From Sceloporus undulatus (lineage: Eukaryota > Chordata > Lepidosauria > Squamata > Phrynosomatidae), in contig NC_056522.1 of NCBI RefSeq assembly GCF_019175285.1, forward strand, positions 67,660,089 to 67,724,088: a stretch of 64,000 nucleotides of DNA, given 5' to 3'. The translations under genes and the position numbers were made by a program. Positions 13,101 through 25,927 of this stretch are shown piece by piece; the stretch's first letter is position 1; every line of letters starts with the position of its first letter. The notes beneath the pieces are model-generated. The model ran no database searches. It had not been told where the DNA came from and worked only from the letters and a program-made list of their open reading frames with translations.

Positions 13101-16100
13101 TAGAATAAATGTTACATCCTTGTATATGCTTTAGATTTCAATTGATGCTGAGCAAGTTAGTGTGGAACTGGAACCTCTGCCGAAAGCTAAGAATATTATC
13201 ACTGTTCAGCAAACAAGAAAGCAGAAGATGCAGCAGCAGAGGTAAAATGTTACATGTACAGTGTGTATAGATGGAAATTAATGTGACATTGGCTACATCC
13301 ACACTGCAGAAATAATCTGGTTTGACACCGCTTTAAATGCCATGGCTTAAAGCTGTGGAATTCTGGGAACTGTAGTTTGTTATGGCCCCAGAGCCTCTGC
13401 TCCGCTGTGTGGCCACAACAAACTATAGGTTCCAGAATTCCACAGCATTGAGCCATGGCAGTTAAAGCGGTGTCAAACCAGATTATTTCTGTAGTGTGGA
13501 TGCAGCCATGGACCCAGGGCTGATAGAGATGCTGAATTTATAATAGCCTGTTTGTAAAGATTCTTCAACTGTTGGATTCTTATTGTGCCACAGGATTAAC
13601 TGTTGAGAGGACAACGAGGGCACTGCCCCATATAAGAATTCTGCCCTCTTGTAATCAATTTTTTCTTTAATCTCCAAATTGTTAGCATTGGAGTAATTTA
13701 AAATTTTAAGTTGAATATATAGAAATGCAGTTTAGGCAGCCAAAGAAAAGGGGTACATAATGTTAGCAAGGAATGCAAACACAGCAGGTATAAGAGTTCT
13801 AGGTGTGAACAGTTTCAGTGTCTCACTCTGTGTGATGTCCTGCCAGGACTGATTGAATTTTCCCCTGCATTTTCTTTCACATTGGTTCAGGCCATAGATT
13901 ATTTTAGTGTAGAAAAGTTATTTGTATTAGTTGTGGGAGGAGCTGTAGGATTCCCCTGCATTATTTCCAGGTTTGGTTTGCCCTTTCCTAGCATGCTCTG
14001 TTGTAGCTGGAACCTTTTAGTTTGGGAGCAGTCTTTGCTGTGAGCAGGCAGAGAGCTGTCTTTTTGGTGGCAAACAGGCCTGGACAGCCGGAAAGGGCAT
14101 TTCTTACATGTTAGCCATTTCAGTTACCAGGTTTTAGCCATTTTAGTTACCAGTTTAACCAAATTAGTTACCATCAGCAAGAAAATAGAGGAATTCAGGA
14201 GCTGAAAGACCCTGCACCAGCTCCATTGAGTGAGGAGAGCAAACCAACATCAGACCCAGAAAGATGACATACGGAAGATTGCTGAAACTGTAAAGTACAG
14301 GGGTACCCCGGGTTACGAATTTAATTCGTTCCGCCGCCGCTTTCGTAACCCGAAAGGCTTTCGCAAGCTGAAAACCCATAGGCGCTAATGGGGAAAAGCC
14401 GCGATTTGGTGCGAAAAAGTGCCGAAAAGCACCAAAATTTCTTTCGTAACCCGGAACAGTTTTTTTCAATTGATTTTTTTCGTAACCCGGAAATTTCGTA
14501 AGGCGGCGCATTCGTATCCCGGGGTACCACTGTATCTTTTATTTAGAACTGGGGAGGAGAAAACTCTTTATTTTTGTCCTTTAAATTAAATTTCCCCCCT
14601 TTTGAACTTTACATTCAGCTTCAGAGCCTTTTTGGGTAAAGAGTTTGATCTCACCAGGGTACCGGCGTTGCACACCCAAACCTGCCACCACCTTTAGTTG
14701 GGTGTGTCTTCACACTCTGCAATACTAAAAATTTGGGGACTAAAGGAAAAATTAATGAGGGAGGAAAAATTCTTTTAGGAGGCAAAGATCTCATCTGTAG
14801 TGACACTGCTGCTTATCCCAAAATAGTCACATCAAAGCAACTGACATTAATCCCATGAAAACATAACACACACAAAATAAAGTTTCTTGTGGGGTGGCAT
14901 GGGAGAAGAGACAAAGCAATCTGGTCAGACATGGTAAAATAAATGTAGCCTTTTTTTTTGAAAGTATATACTTACAGAAAGTTACCATCCGTTCACAGTT
15001 CTTTAATTCTATAGGCATCTGACATGTCTGAAATTCATTGTATCAGTAGAGAAAATAATTGAACATGTTGGAAGTGTATGGGAGGGAATACTTTTCTCAC
15101 ATCTTGTTGCCATCTAATGGTCTTTTCTGTCCACTAGGGCAAATATTCTAAAGCTATTTGATGTAGTACACTGGCAGAGGTTTCCCCCACATATCAGGGA
15201 CTGAAACTGAGTCTGCTCATTGGATGTAACAGTTTCTTTCTCTCCTGGAAACTTACTGTGGATAGGCAGCCAGTGTTTCATGGACTGCCACCATTCCACA
15301 GACCACCTCTTTGAGTAGCACTACAGCCTTTTATATAGAAGAAAGAATTAGCTGTCCTGTCCATTCTGCAGAACTTCTGACAAAAGTTTATGTAAGACAT
15401 CAAACATGTCACCATGTTCAGTATACTGTTCCAGCCTACAGCTGATTTTATTGCATGGCTTTCAGGAATGGAATTTCCCATCTGTAAAGGCCTTTTAATT
15501 AATCAGTTCCTTTATGGCCATGAAGGTTAGAACCATGGCTGACATTCTGGAAAAATGCTGCTGATGGTCAAACAAACATTTTGTTGTTTTGTGCTTTCAA
15601 GTTGACTTAGAATGACCCTAATGGTTGCCTACCTACTGTCTGTGTTGTGCTGTGCCTTTTTTTCCCTGACTGATGACAACCCTGAGGCAAACCTATCATG
15701 GGGTTTTCTTGCCAAGATTTGTTCAGAGGAGATTTGCCATGGTCTTCCTCTGAGATTGAGAGAGAGCATGACTTGCCAAGTTCATCCACTGGGTTTTCGT
15801 GGCTCAGCAAAGCTATCTCCCAAAGTCTCACCCAATGCTGAAACCACTATATCATTCTGGCTATCATAGAACAGACATTGGTAGACTAGAAAGACTGGTG
15901 TGAGGCAGCTGCATAACTTAAGTTTTTCAAAGATTAACACTTAGGTGGTCTTTATTTGACTTTTTCCAATATCTAAATAATATATAGCCAGCAAAATGAT
16001 CTAGGTTCCTTTTTTAATATGCGTGCCCATTTAATTTTTTAGACTAGTGTGATTGCTCACAGTCAGCTGTCAAGAAAGGCAAGAGGAGAGGTGGGATCTG

Positions 16101-19100
16101 GGCAGATACTTCCTCATAACATCCCAGCTTAATGGGATCAATTAATTACATTGCAAATGGGCTCTAGAGCATATGGGTGGTTTTTTCTTCAGACAATATG
16201 GTCTAACACCAGATTCTGACCATCTGGTGTTCATCATATAAAAGTTCTATTTTGCTATGTTAGTTCCATTTTGCTGATCCCTATTTTGTTTACATTGTGC
16301 TTTTCACAAAAACAGTTATTTTGAAAATTGTTGGAACAAGCATGTGTAAATAGTAAATTTCTTCTTACTCTCTGATTTTCTTCCTCCAGAAAAGCTCAGG
16401 ATCAGGAATGCATACAGGAAGAAAGCAATGTGAACTGGCAGAGAGTCACTCTTATACTGGAATTACTACAACACAAGAAGAAGCTTAAGCAGCCACAGGC
16501 ACTGATACCTACCCTTTTCAGCTTGCTTGCTAGGTAATAACACTGGATTTAGAGAGCAACTGTGAAAACACTTTTCTTACTGGACTATAATAGGGCTCAG
16601 TCCTGCCTTTATATGTAATAGCTTAATTGCTAGAGAACAAGAATGCCAGTATGTGGGGAATGGGTGTGTGTGGTCTTTTGCTTGTTGAGTAAGGTAATGA
16701 AGATAGACATTTTGTCAGAGTTGGCTGCCCTCCTAAAGGTGCAGATTTCTTGCCACTTGGTTCTCATTGCAGTTTATGTTCTCAAGTTTTATCGTGTGAA
16801 CACCTAAATACAATGGAATGGGAGTCACATAACACATATGTTTATATTATTTTTTCTCTTGTCATTTTCTTCAGTAGTGTAGGGTAGAACTTAAAATATA
16901 GTGTATCCTTTTTATATCTCAGAAAGGTCAAAAATTGCATATATTTGCTTTTTCTTTGCAAATGGAAAGAAGAAGTTTAATAGCTGAAGAGAGTGTGGGC
17001 TGAGGAACAGTTCAAGGTGGGAGCAGGATATTGTCTTGCTACTGTTATTGGAAGACTACTTTCCTCTTTTACCTGTGGTACAGATAAAGTCTTTATTTGT
17101 ATGATAAATGTTGTCCATGTACATACCAGCTATGGTCAAGTCACATCCTTACTTAAAAAGCATAACACAAACTGACAACTGTTGTATCCTAACAAATAGG
17201 TATTTTAATTCTGATCTCTTGTGGTATGAACAGTATCTTCCAGTAGAGAGGTATGGAGTAAAAGAATGATTTTCCTGTTGGCAAACTTGTGTTAAATTTT
17301 TGGAAATGAACCCTGGACAAGGTGGACGGGAGCCATCACTGTTTCCCAGAAAATGTTTTTTTTCTGTCTTGAGTTTTAATGTATGACACTGGACTTAATT
17401 TATTGGACAATATAATTTGAAATTATGTCATATAATGTTTTATTTCTCCTGAATTGTTATTTAACTGAATTCTGAATTTCCAGATGTCTAGAGCCTTCTG
17501 CAGGACAGGAAAATCTGGAATATGTAAAACAACTTATACTTGGTGGTCTACTTAATATTTGTCAGAAACTGTCTCCGGATGGCAGCAGGTTAAAGAAAGG
17601 TGAGATATAAATGAAAAGCTGGAAAATTAGCCCTGGGCTTAATGTGCATTAATGCCTTTTTGATGTACAGGTTAATGGGAAAACATTATAACATGTATAG
17701 ATATCTGGATGTAATTCTAACAAACCTAATGTTAAAATAAGCCATACTTTACATTTTGAGGTATCCTTGACGAAGAGAAGTTCAATGTGGAGTTGATAGT
17801 TCAATGCATCCGAGTTTCGGAAATGCCTCAGACACATCACCATGCTTTACTCCTGCTGGGCACTGCTGCTGGGATGTTTCCTGTAAGTACCAATGCCTCA
17901 TTCATATGCACGCTACCCAGAAGGAAAAGTGAGTGTTCAAACTGAAATGGATTTCAAGAAGTGGTGCACTTCGCAGTTATTCTGGCTTTGGGTCCCTTTT
18001 TGAGCTTTGGTTTGAAACTTTAGTTACTTTAGTATTCAAAGGCATCTTACAGCATCTTTGAGATTAACTGAAATAAAGAAGCTGGTAGCATGAGCTTTTT
18101 GTAGACTGAGATCCAAAACACTGCAGAAATTAGCCATTTTGAGACCAATGTAACTGCCCTTGCTCAGTGCTAGGGAATCTTGGGAATTGTAGTTTATTGT
18201 TGTACCAGAGCTCTCTCACAAAGAAGGCTAAATGTTTCACAAAACAGATGCATCCTCAAAGGTGCTACATGATCCTTTGCATACTGATTTTCCAGACTAA
18301 CACAGCTATGTCTTTGAATTTAGTAATTTTAGTTTTCAGATACTTATACCAGAGTCTGTTAATTTATCCTTGCTGCCCTATTCCTGTTCTTGAAACAGCT
18401 TTCAAATTTTGCTTTTCAATCGTTTCTTTCTCTGCCTCAAAAATGACTTTGTCAACCTTATAGAAGCACCCTGGTCAAACATGCATCATTCTATCCTACT
18501 CCCATCTCTGATATTTGTTATGTCGGTCCCTGAATTGTCCCACATCCATTATCTTTGATCCAGACAAGGAGTGAATGACTTGAATAGCACTTGGTATTCT
18601 AATCATTCAGTGCTGAATAGTTGGCATAGCTTTTTATTTGTTCGTGCTGGATAAGAGAGAATATTCCTTATCCTCCAAACGTTGCTCTTACTCTCAATTC
18701 AGTGTGCCTTTGGTCGACAGATGGGATAATCTCTCTCCATACCACTCTCTATACCACTGATCCTAACCAGGAAAGCCACCCTCCAGCTAACACAAAACAC
18801 ATAGGTTTCCTTGACTCAAATAGTTTTAAATCATTTTAAAATATTGTAATCAATTTTAATCTTTCTTCCTAATTTTTTAAAATTGCTTAATATGTTTTTT
18901 GCTTTTATTTTTTTTTTTTACATTATTTTAAACAGACTTTTAGACATAAGATGGAAATAAATAAATTGACTCATTGTCATGATAATACATTAGACTGTAT
19001 TAGGCTTTTGCATTTTAGAGAAAAAGATGACCAGTTCTGGTCATTTAAAGAGGAAAATAGAAAGTCGCTAACTTAATTTCAGTAGGAAAAAAAACCAAAT

Positions 19101-22100
19101 GGCAATTTGTTATTTTGCAATTGATTTCTCTTCTTCAGGGTAAAGTGCTGCACAACATCATGCCCATCTTTACATTCATGGGGGCAAATGTGATGCGTCT
19201 GGATGATATTTACAGTTTCCAGGTGATTAACAAGACAGTGAAGATGGTCATCCCTGCTCTTATACAGGTAAGACATTTTAAGTTGAAGACTGAAATAGGG
19301 TAATACAGGTTTGGCCTGTATGCAGAACAGAATAGCTCTTCTTCCTTTTCCCTTCAATTAAGATTTCAGAGTCATTGGCTAACATTCAGTTAATTATGAA
19401 CAGAGTTTTCTTGTTCTGTACAGTGGTAAACTCCACCCCTGCACCATAGAATGTCTGGTGCTGAGTTTACCTTGTTTGGTTAGATAGGATTATCTGGCAG
19501 AACAAACTACATGTTAAAAAAGTAAAAAGACTGTTTGCAACTGAAGGGGCTCATTATCTGTGTTGAAGTGATCAAGAATAGTGCAGGTGGTGCAGGCGCA
19601 TAACTTGGAGGAAGCTTTAATTGGAAGCATGTGTATTAGCACTCCTTACTGGTAATTAACCCCATCTGACTTGACATGTAATTTTGTCAAAAGAACTTCC
19701 TCAATAATCTTTCATAACCTAACCGTTCACTGCAGAGGAACAATCCATAATTGCATGCTCGAGGACAGTAATGCACTCCTGGGTCTTGGCAAATTCTTCT
19801 GTTCTTTGAAGTGTTAGATCACCACCAGCCCCCAAGTCCAGTCACTGACTTCCAAAGCCTAACCTCTATTTAAACACACAATTCTATTGACCCCTTTTTC
19901 AACAGCCAATCTCACGGTCTCATTACATGATTAGGTTTTCATATACTCAAGCATTGATTATAGTTGTTTTTTCGGCGGGTTACAGACCGCCTCTTTGAGG
20001 CGGGCTGCACCCGCCCCTTTCCCCGCCGGATCGGGGCCTGAGTTGCCAGAGCGGCAGCCGCTGAGACCCCGATCCGCCGCTTTTCAGGCTGCGGGGAAGC
20101 AGAAAAACACCGCTTCCCCGCAGCCTGAAAAGGGGTGTCCCTGGGGCTTCAAGCCCCAAGGACACCCCGCGGCGGCAGGGAGAACCTTTGGCTCTCCAGA
20201 TGTTTTGGGTTACAATTCCCCATAAACGCATGCCTGGATAGAGCAGCAAGGGAGTTGCAAGGTTACAAAACAGTTTATAAGGGACAAAGTTCCCCCTGTC
20301 CACCCATACCTGCAATTAGGCCTGTGACCAGCCCAGACATTTATATGCATCTAGAGGTATAACTTAACAAAACTATTTTAAGCTTTTCCTCAAACAAACA
20401 AAAAGCCCGTTCTTGTTCCTATATTAGGACAGTCGAAGCAACAACTCCATTCCTTCTTATTATAGGCCATAGTAAAGTTACTATGATTTATAATAATTTA
20501 AAAAAACATGAAGCTCTGCCTGCTGAGCAATGTATGTGTATGGTGGTGTGTTTTCTTTTGTCCTACAGAGGCAGGGTAATCCACACACACTGACTTTCTA
20601 ACTGTTGTTGAACTCCAACTATCTCATAATTCCTGCCTGTAGAGCCTTACACTGCTGACTGCCCCCAAGCTTTATTCACACCCATGATGGAAGCTCAAAG
20701 TCCTAACTACCATTCTAACTCACAACACTCACCTAACTATACACATCCTCCACACCCCCACCCACCACCGGGAATCCTGTAGCACACCGCAAGTTATTCT
20801 AAGTATGGCCACCAGCCGCTAACCCAGAAAGAGAAATCTTAGTACACCTCCACCCCCCAATATTCAAACACACTTTAGTGTAATACGAGGCACATGTAAA
20901 GCCATTTTCTACTACTATAGACCATTATGTTCTTCGGTTTTAAAATTTAGCTCAATCTCACATTCCAATTACTGACGCCTCTTAGCTATTGACAGGCAAC
21001 AACTTACCTTTGGCATGTGTCCTCTTTTTTAAAAGAAAAAACAAAACACCTTTGAAAGGCAGGTAACAAATGTGGGTGCTTTAGCTATTTCTACACAGAG
21101 CAAGTGGTTATCAGTCTTTCGTATTATAGAATGATGAGCAAGCAACAAAAAGAATAACAAGAGAACCTCTTCCCAAGATCTGAGAAATCAAAGGGAAATT
21201 TAATCCAAAGTAGCAATGCTCTATGACTGCAGCGGGAACACATTACGTACCAAGAAGAAATAAAAAGATGATGGAAACAATACAAGGAAGAACTATATAA
21301 AAGGATGAAGGGTGACAGATTCATTTGAGGAAGACAATATGAGAGGGACCTCCAATTTTAGAGAAGTGGGGAGTGACTCCTCACCTTCTTCCCACCATCA
21401 TCCATCCTTCATTTCATCTTCAGTTCAACACCAACAATTAACTCCACCCCCCCCCCCAGTGGACGCTGCACTCGGAGCACATTACAGAGAAATAATCACC
21501 AAGTGAACAGATGCATACCAATAGAAAGGCTTCAGTTACAACAGAGAGAATCTGTAGAGGATCTAACAGATGTGTCAACAATATGAAAAGAAAACTCATG
21601 GCCCTACAGATTGGACGTATTAACATGCCATTCCCCAAGAAGGACTGCAGTAATTACAGGACATTGATTTAATTCCCATGTAAGCAAAGTGAAGTGATAC
21701 CAAAATTCTACATAAAATAATTTTACCACAAGAAATCACTTCTAGACCACACTTTTAATTGTTTAAAATGTCTCTTCTTTAAAATTTGAGGGATTAGATG
21801 AGGTGTTTCAATTTGCAGGTTCCCACTTTCACTTTGTTCTTTCTACAGGCTCCCCGGGTTCAATTAATTCGTTCCGCGGCCATTCTAACCGAAAAGCATT
21901 CGCAAGCGAAGCCCATATGCGCTATAGCGAAAGCCGATTTGTGCGAAAAAGCGCCGAAAAGCACCAAATTTTTCGTAACCCGAAAAACTTCGTAACCGGA
22001 ACATATTTTAACTGGTTTTTTCGCATTTCGTCCCCCGCATTGTTATCCGGGCGACGTTCCCCGTACCAGTGTATTGTTTCTTATGAGAGAATATCAAGTT

Positions 22101-25100
22101 AAAAAAAGAGTTGGGAAAAGATCTGCTTCTTTTTGGGGTGGGATTTGGGGTGGCTTAAGAGGGAGGCATCAGGGCACACCGGGGGGGGGGGGGGGCGCAT
22201 GCGTCATATAACACAATCGCCCCCGGAACGGCAGAAGCCCACCCTTCTGCCCATCTGTTATCGGGCCGATAATGCTACACAGAGAGGAATGATTAATATG
22301 GTTTAAAACCAAATTTTCTGCCAAACTATTTGTACTTATGCAGAGAGCACTGTAAGGTATTAACTAGCAATTAACTTCTTTGTTCTCTGGGAAGTTTTTT
22401 TTAAATAGTCCAGTACTTTATCAGACTGTGCAGTTGTTCTGTTACACTAACAACCTACAGTATACAGAAATCCAGAATTCTGTATCAGTCTCCCAAAACT
22501 GTTATCCTGCCTAAGTGATGAGTTAGGAAACGAAAAAGGGGTGGGTGCAGAGGAAAACAACATGAGTTTTGAGTAAGACATCATTAACTTACAATGCATT
22601 TTGAAACAACAATAACAAAAAAATACACCACAGAAGATCATCCTACCTTCTCGCCATTGCAAACTGCTGTCACTGATTTTGTTACATGACTGTTCCAAAT
22701 AAGATACAAGAAGAAACCCAAAGAATACGCTCTCCTCCCAACATAGTGCTTATCAGTTGTTCAGGATTGGAAGCGCACGATTCTCAAGGGAATGAGGCAA
22801 AGCATCCACAACAACACGAATTATTTTTATCCCACCCCTTGCAGGTTTCCTTGAGTTTCACGGAATCACTATTTTCCTCAGCCTACAAAACAAGCCATTG
22901 GGAGAACTGATATATTACGTATAAGACTGCCAATCTGAAGAGGACTGAAAAACAAACCCTTCCTAAAAAAGAAAGGAAGGCCGGTTACAGACCGGCACTT
23001 TAGTGCGTGACGAGCACGCAATAGGTTTACAAAAGGGCGTTGCTTCTGCCACCCACCCTAACCTAATGCTGCTCGTCACGCACTACTAAAGGCGGCGGCC
23101 CCTTCCATACGGCCGCAGCCCGTGAGGACGTTCACGGCCCGCGCCGCCTCTAGACGGGGCAAGCGCGGATGTGACGTCCTCAATCCGCGGCAGGGCGGCC
23201 TTTCCGCAGACCGGAAGGAGCTCCGTTTTGGAGCTCCTTGGTCTGCGGCGCCGCTTTGCTTCGCTGGCGCAGCCTTCCGACGCTGCACCAGCAAAGCCAA
23301 TGGAGAACAGGGGCCAAGCGGCCCCTTTCTCCNNNNNNNNNNNNNNNNNNNNNNNNNGGGAAACTCTGCCTGCTAGCCGTGCTAGCAGGCAGAGTTTCCC
23401 TTCTCTCCAGCCACACGAAAACTCCCAGATTCATTTCTTCTTCCCCCTCACACACCTCCTTCCAATCAGGCAAAGGAAAATACTAAACTGAATGGGCTCA
23501 CTGCATTATGGGTGAGGCTTTCATTTATTTATTTATGGAGAAATGTCATAAACTGGAAACTTTGTAAATGGGGATAATGTAAATAGAGACTGGTGTGTAT
23601 TTCTTTTCTTTTTTTATGACACTTTAGTTTCTTCACTATACCCAGGTTTCATCTTTCTTCTCAGTCCCTGGTAAAAAAAAATCCCTACTCTACAAAGAAC
23701 TCAGTTTGAAGTAGCACCTACGTAACAGTTATGCATATAACTAGATATTTCCTAATTCTCCAAACTGATTTGTGTGATAGTATTTGGCCTTTCAGGATGC
23801 AAACATTTTTGTAAAGCATAATTCTAGATGTCTTCTTTTTAAACTGTTACTTGTAAGACCTGTCTTCAGGCTTCTTGCTGGTAAGAACTTTTAATATAGC
23901 ATTTGTGATTATATTGAACTATTTTTCTTGCTTTACTAAAACAGTATTCTATGGGTGTATTTCACAGATGATCCCGGACAGAAAAAATCAAGACAACACA
24001 GAATTAAATCAAGCAGCCAAGAAACTGAGCTTTTTAATGTAGACTCTCATTCTGGCAAACAGCTGAGGCATTTTAAGTTCCTGTCAGTGTCTTTCACATC
24101 ACATCTGCTAGCTTCACAGAGTTTTGTGAAAAAAGTAAGAAACCTTAATCTTTCAGGATTCCATATAGCTTCATTTCCAGTGTTTGCTTTTAATTAACCT
24201 CATTTTCTGTGGAACTTTGCAACTCAGAAACAGTTTTCCTATGGAATGTTGTTTCAACTTTAGTGTTGTTTGGTCATAACCAGAATTATATGTGGTATTT
24301 ATTGGGTACTCTTTTACTTTATTCTAGCTAAGTTTGTATACAAACAAATTACTATTATAATGAGGCAATTTTGTCTAGCTTTCTCAGAAAGGAAGCCCAG
24401 GTTCTTCAATACAGGATATAAAATGTGTGTTTGTGTACTGTAAAAGACATTACTTGAAGCACGTATGTAGCGTTCCATAGGAGGCCCATCAGATGCTTAA
24501 GCACGGGTCATTTATGTCCAACCATTTGTAAGCAGTGTTAACTTTGCAATTATTGTAGTGAATAGGACCATTAGGTGGGTGTTTACCTGTGGTATATGCC
24601 CCACACAATTATGGCCAAAGTCTGCAGCTAGATATTCTGCCCCAATTGTAACATGTAAAGTATTCGTAGGAAATGGGTGAAGCTAGTATATCTTCATATC
24701 TGACTTGTGTCCCTATGTAAGAGGCTAAATTGCAAAACTGGCAAGGAATACAATATTTTCAGCCATGAATAAATTCATAGTTAAAAGATCATTACTATCC
24801 AGTATATATATTTGGGGCTTGAACTAAATGAGGCAATAAAGAGAAAGGGATGAAGTGTAGGAAACGACATTATAGCAACTCAGATCATTGGGAACCCAGA
24901 TCAGAAGTGGCTTTTCAGATTTTCAGACAGGAGTATTTCCCAGGCCTCCTCCAAATACCAGGTACTGATTCTGGAACCCTTTTCATCCATGGAAGAGCAT
25001 AAAATCTAAATCAAGGGTCGGTCTGTCTGAGATTAGATTATATGATCTGAAAAGACTATTACAGTCCACCCTTCCCTTATGTGGGGGATGCGTTCCAGGA

Positions 25101-25878
25101 CCCCTCCCCCGCATAAGGGGGAAACTGTGTATGTTCGCGCCTCATTGAAAACAATTGGCGCATGCACGCAGCGTGCACCATTCATTAAATTGTACTACGG
25201 CTTCAGCGTAAGCTGAAAGGCATGTAAGGGAATTCTGTTTATGATGTGGGCTGACTGTAGTTTCTTTGATGTATGTTTGGATTCTGGAGCCCATGATGCA
25301 ATTTTGGCTGGCAGATTTTACTGAGTGTATATTTTATTATGGGTTTTGCCCATGTTCCCCCCCCCCCCTTTGGGATGATATTGTCCAATTAAAGTGTTTT
25401 TCTTTTCCATTTTTTATTATTTTCTTTATCAACTAGGTAGTTGAATGTGAAGATGCAGAAGAGTTAAAAGAGTTTGAACAGAGGTGTGTTAATTTTTCCT
25501 GCTAATAATGTAGAAGTACAAAAGTAGACAATTGGAAGTTGAGCTTTGATTATGTTGAATGTGAACATTACTCATTGTAGTACTAAATCCCATTTTGGGA
25601 GAAAAGAAAAGTGGAGTATAAATCCAATAAGTAAATAAAAAAGTATTTGTAAAGCTGCTAAATATGTTTCATGACCTAAACCTGTAGCATTCTAGGTGAT
25701 CACATGATACAGATCTATGTCCAAATCTGTTTCCAATATGGAAAGAAGAAAGACAAAACATTAAAATCTTTTTTAAAAGGATAGTTTATTATATATTTAT
25801 TTCATTTATGTGCCACCTTTCTCTGAGAGTGGGACTAAAAGCAGCTCACTGACAAAATTCATGGAAACCCAACAATAA

Positions 25879-25927
<49 letters not shown>

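Larger units (their letters stand above)
20180..22978. other. disturbed segment: probably inverted and error-rich
   Basis: Lies between two hairpin-chain elements. It carries two HEATR1 exons on the wrong strand with frame errors (22376-22506, 22647-22882) and a TTACGAA element with many small deletions. Away from these I see no coding or named repeat, only a poly-G run at 22179-22194. Edges are approximate. An assembly artefact is more likely than a real inversion, because HEATR1 is essential and every other exon is intact. Confidence 0.7.

Noticed and set aside
13800-14700. Possible LTR remnants around the TTACGAA element (repeated TTAGTTACCA words, CTCTTTATTTTTGTCC)
   Set aside because: No terminal repeats, target duplication or coding remains could be found.
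21312-21506. Plus-strand frame containing [10 protein letters not shown], similar to SVQHQIQS of human HEATR1
   Set aside because: Only five residues agree, the flanks do not (Ser/His and poly-Pro run), and the real HEATR1 counterpart is found inverted at 22376-22506.
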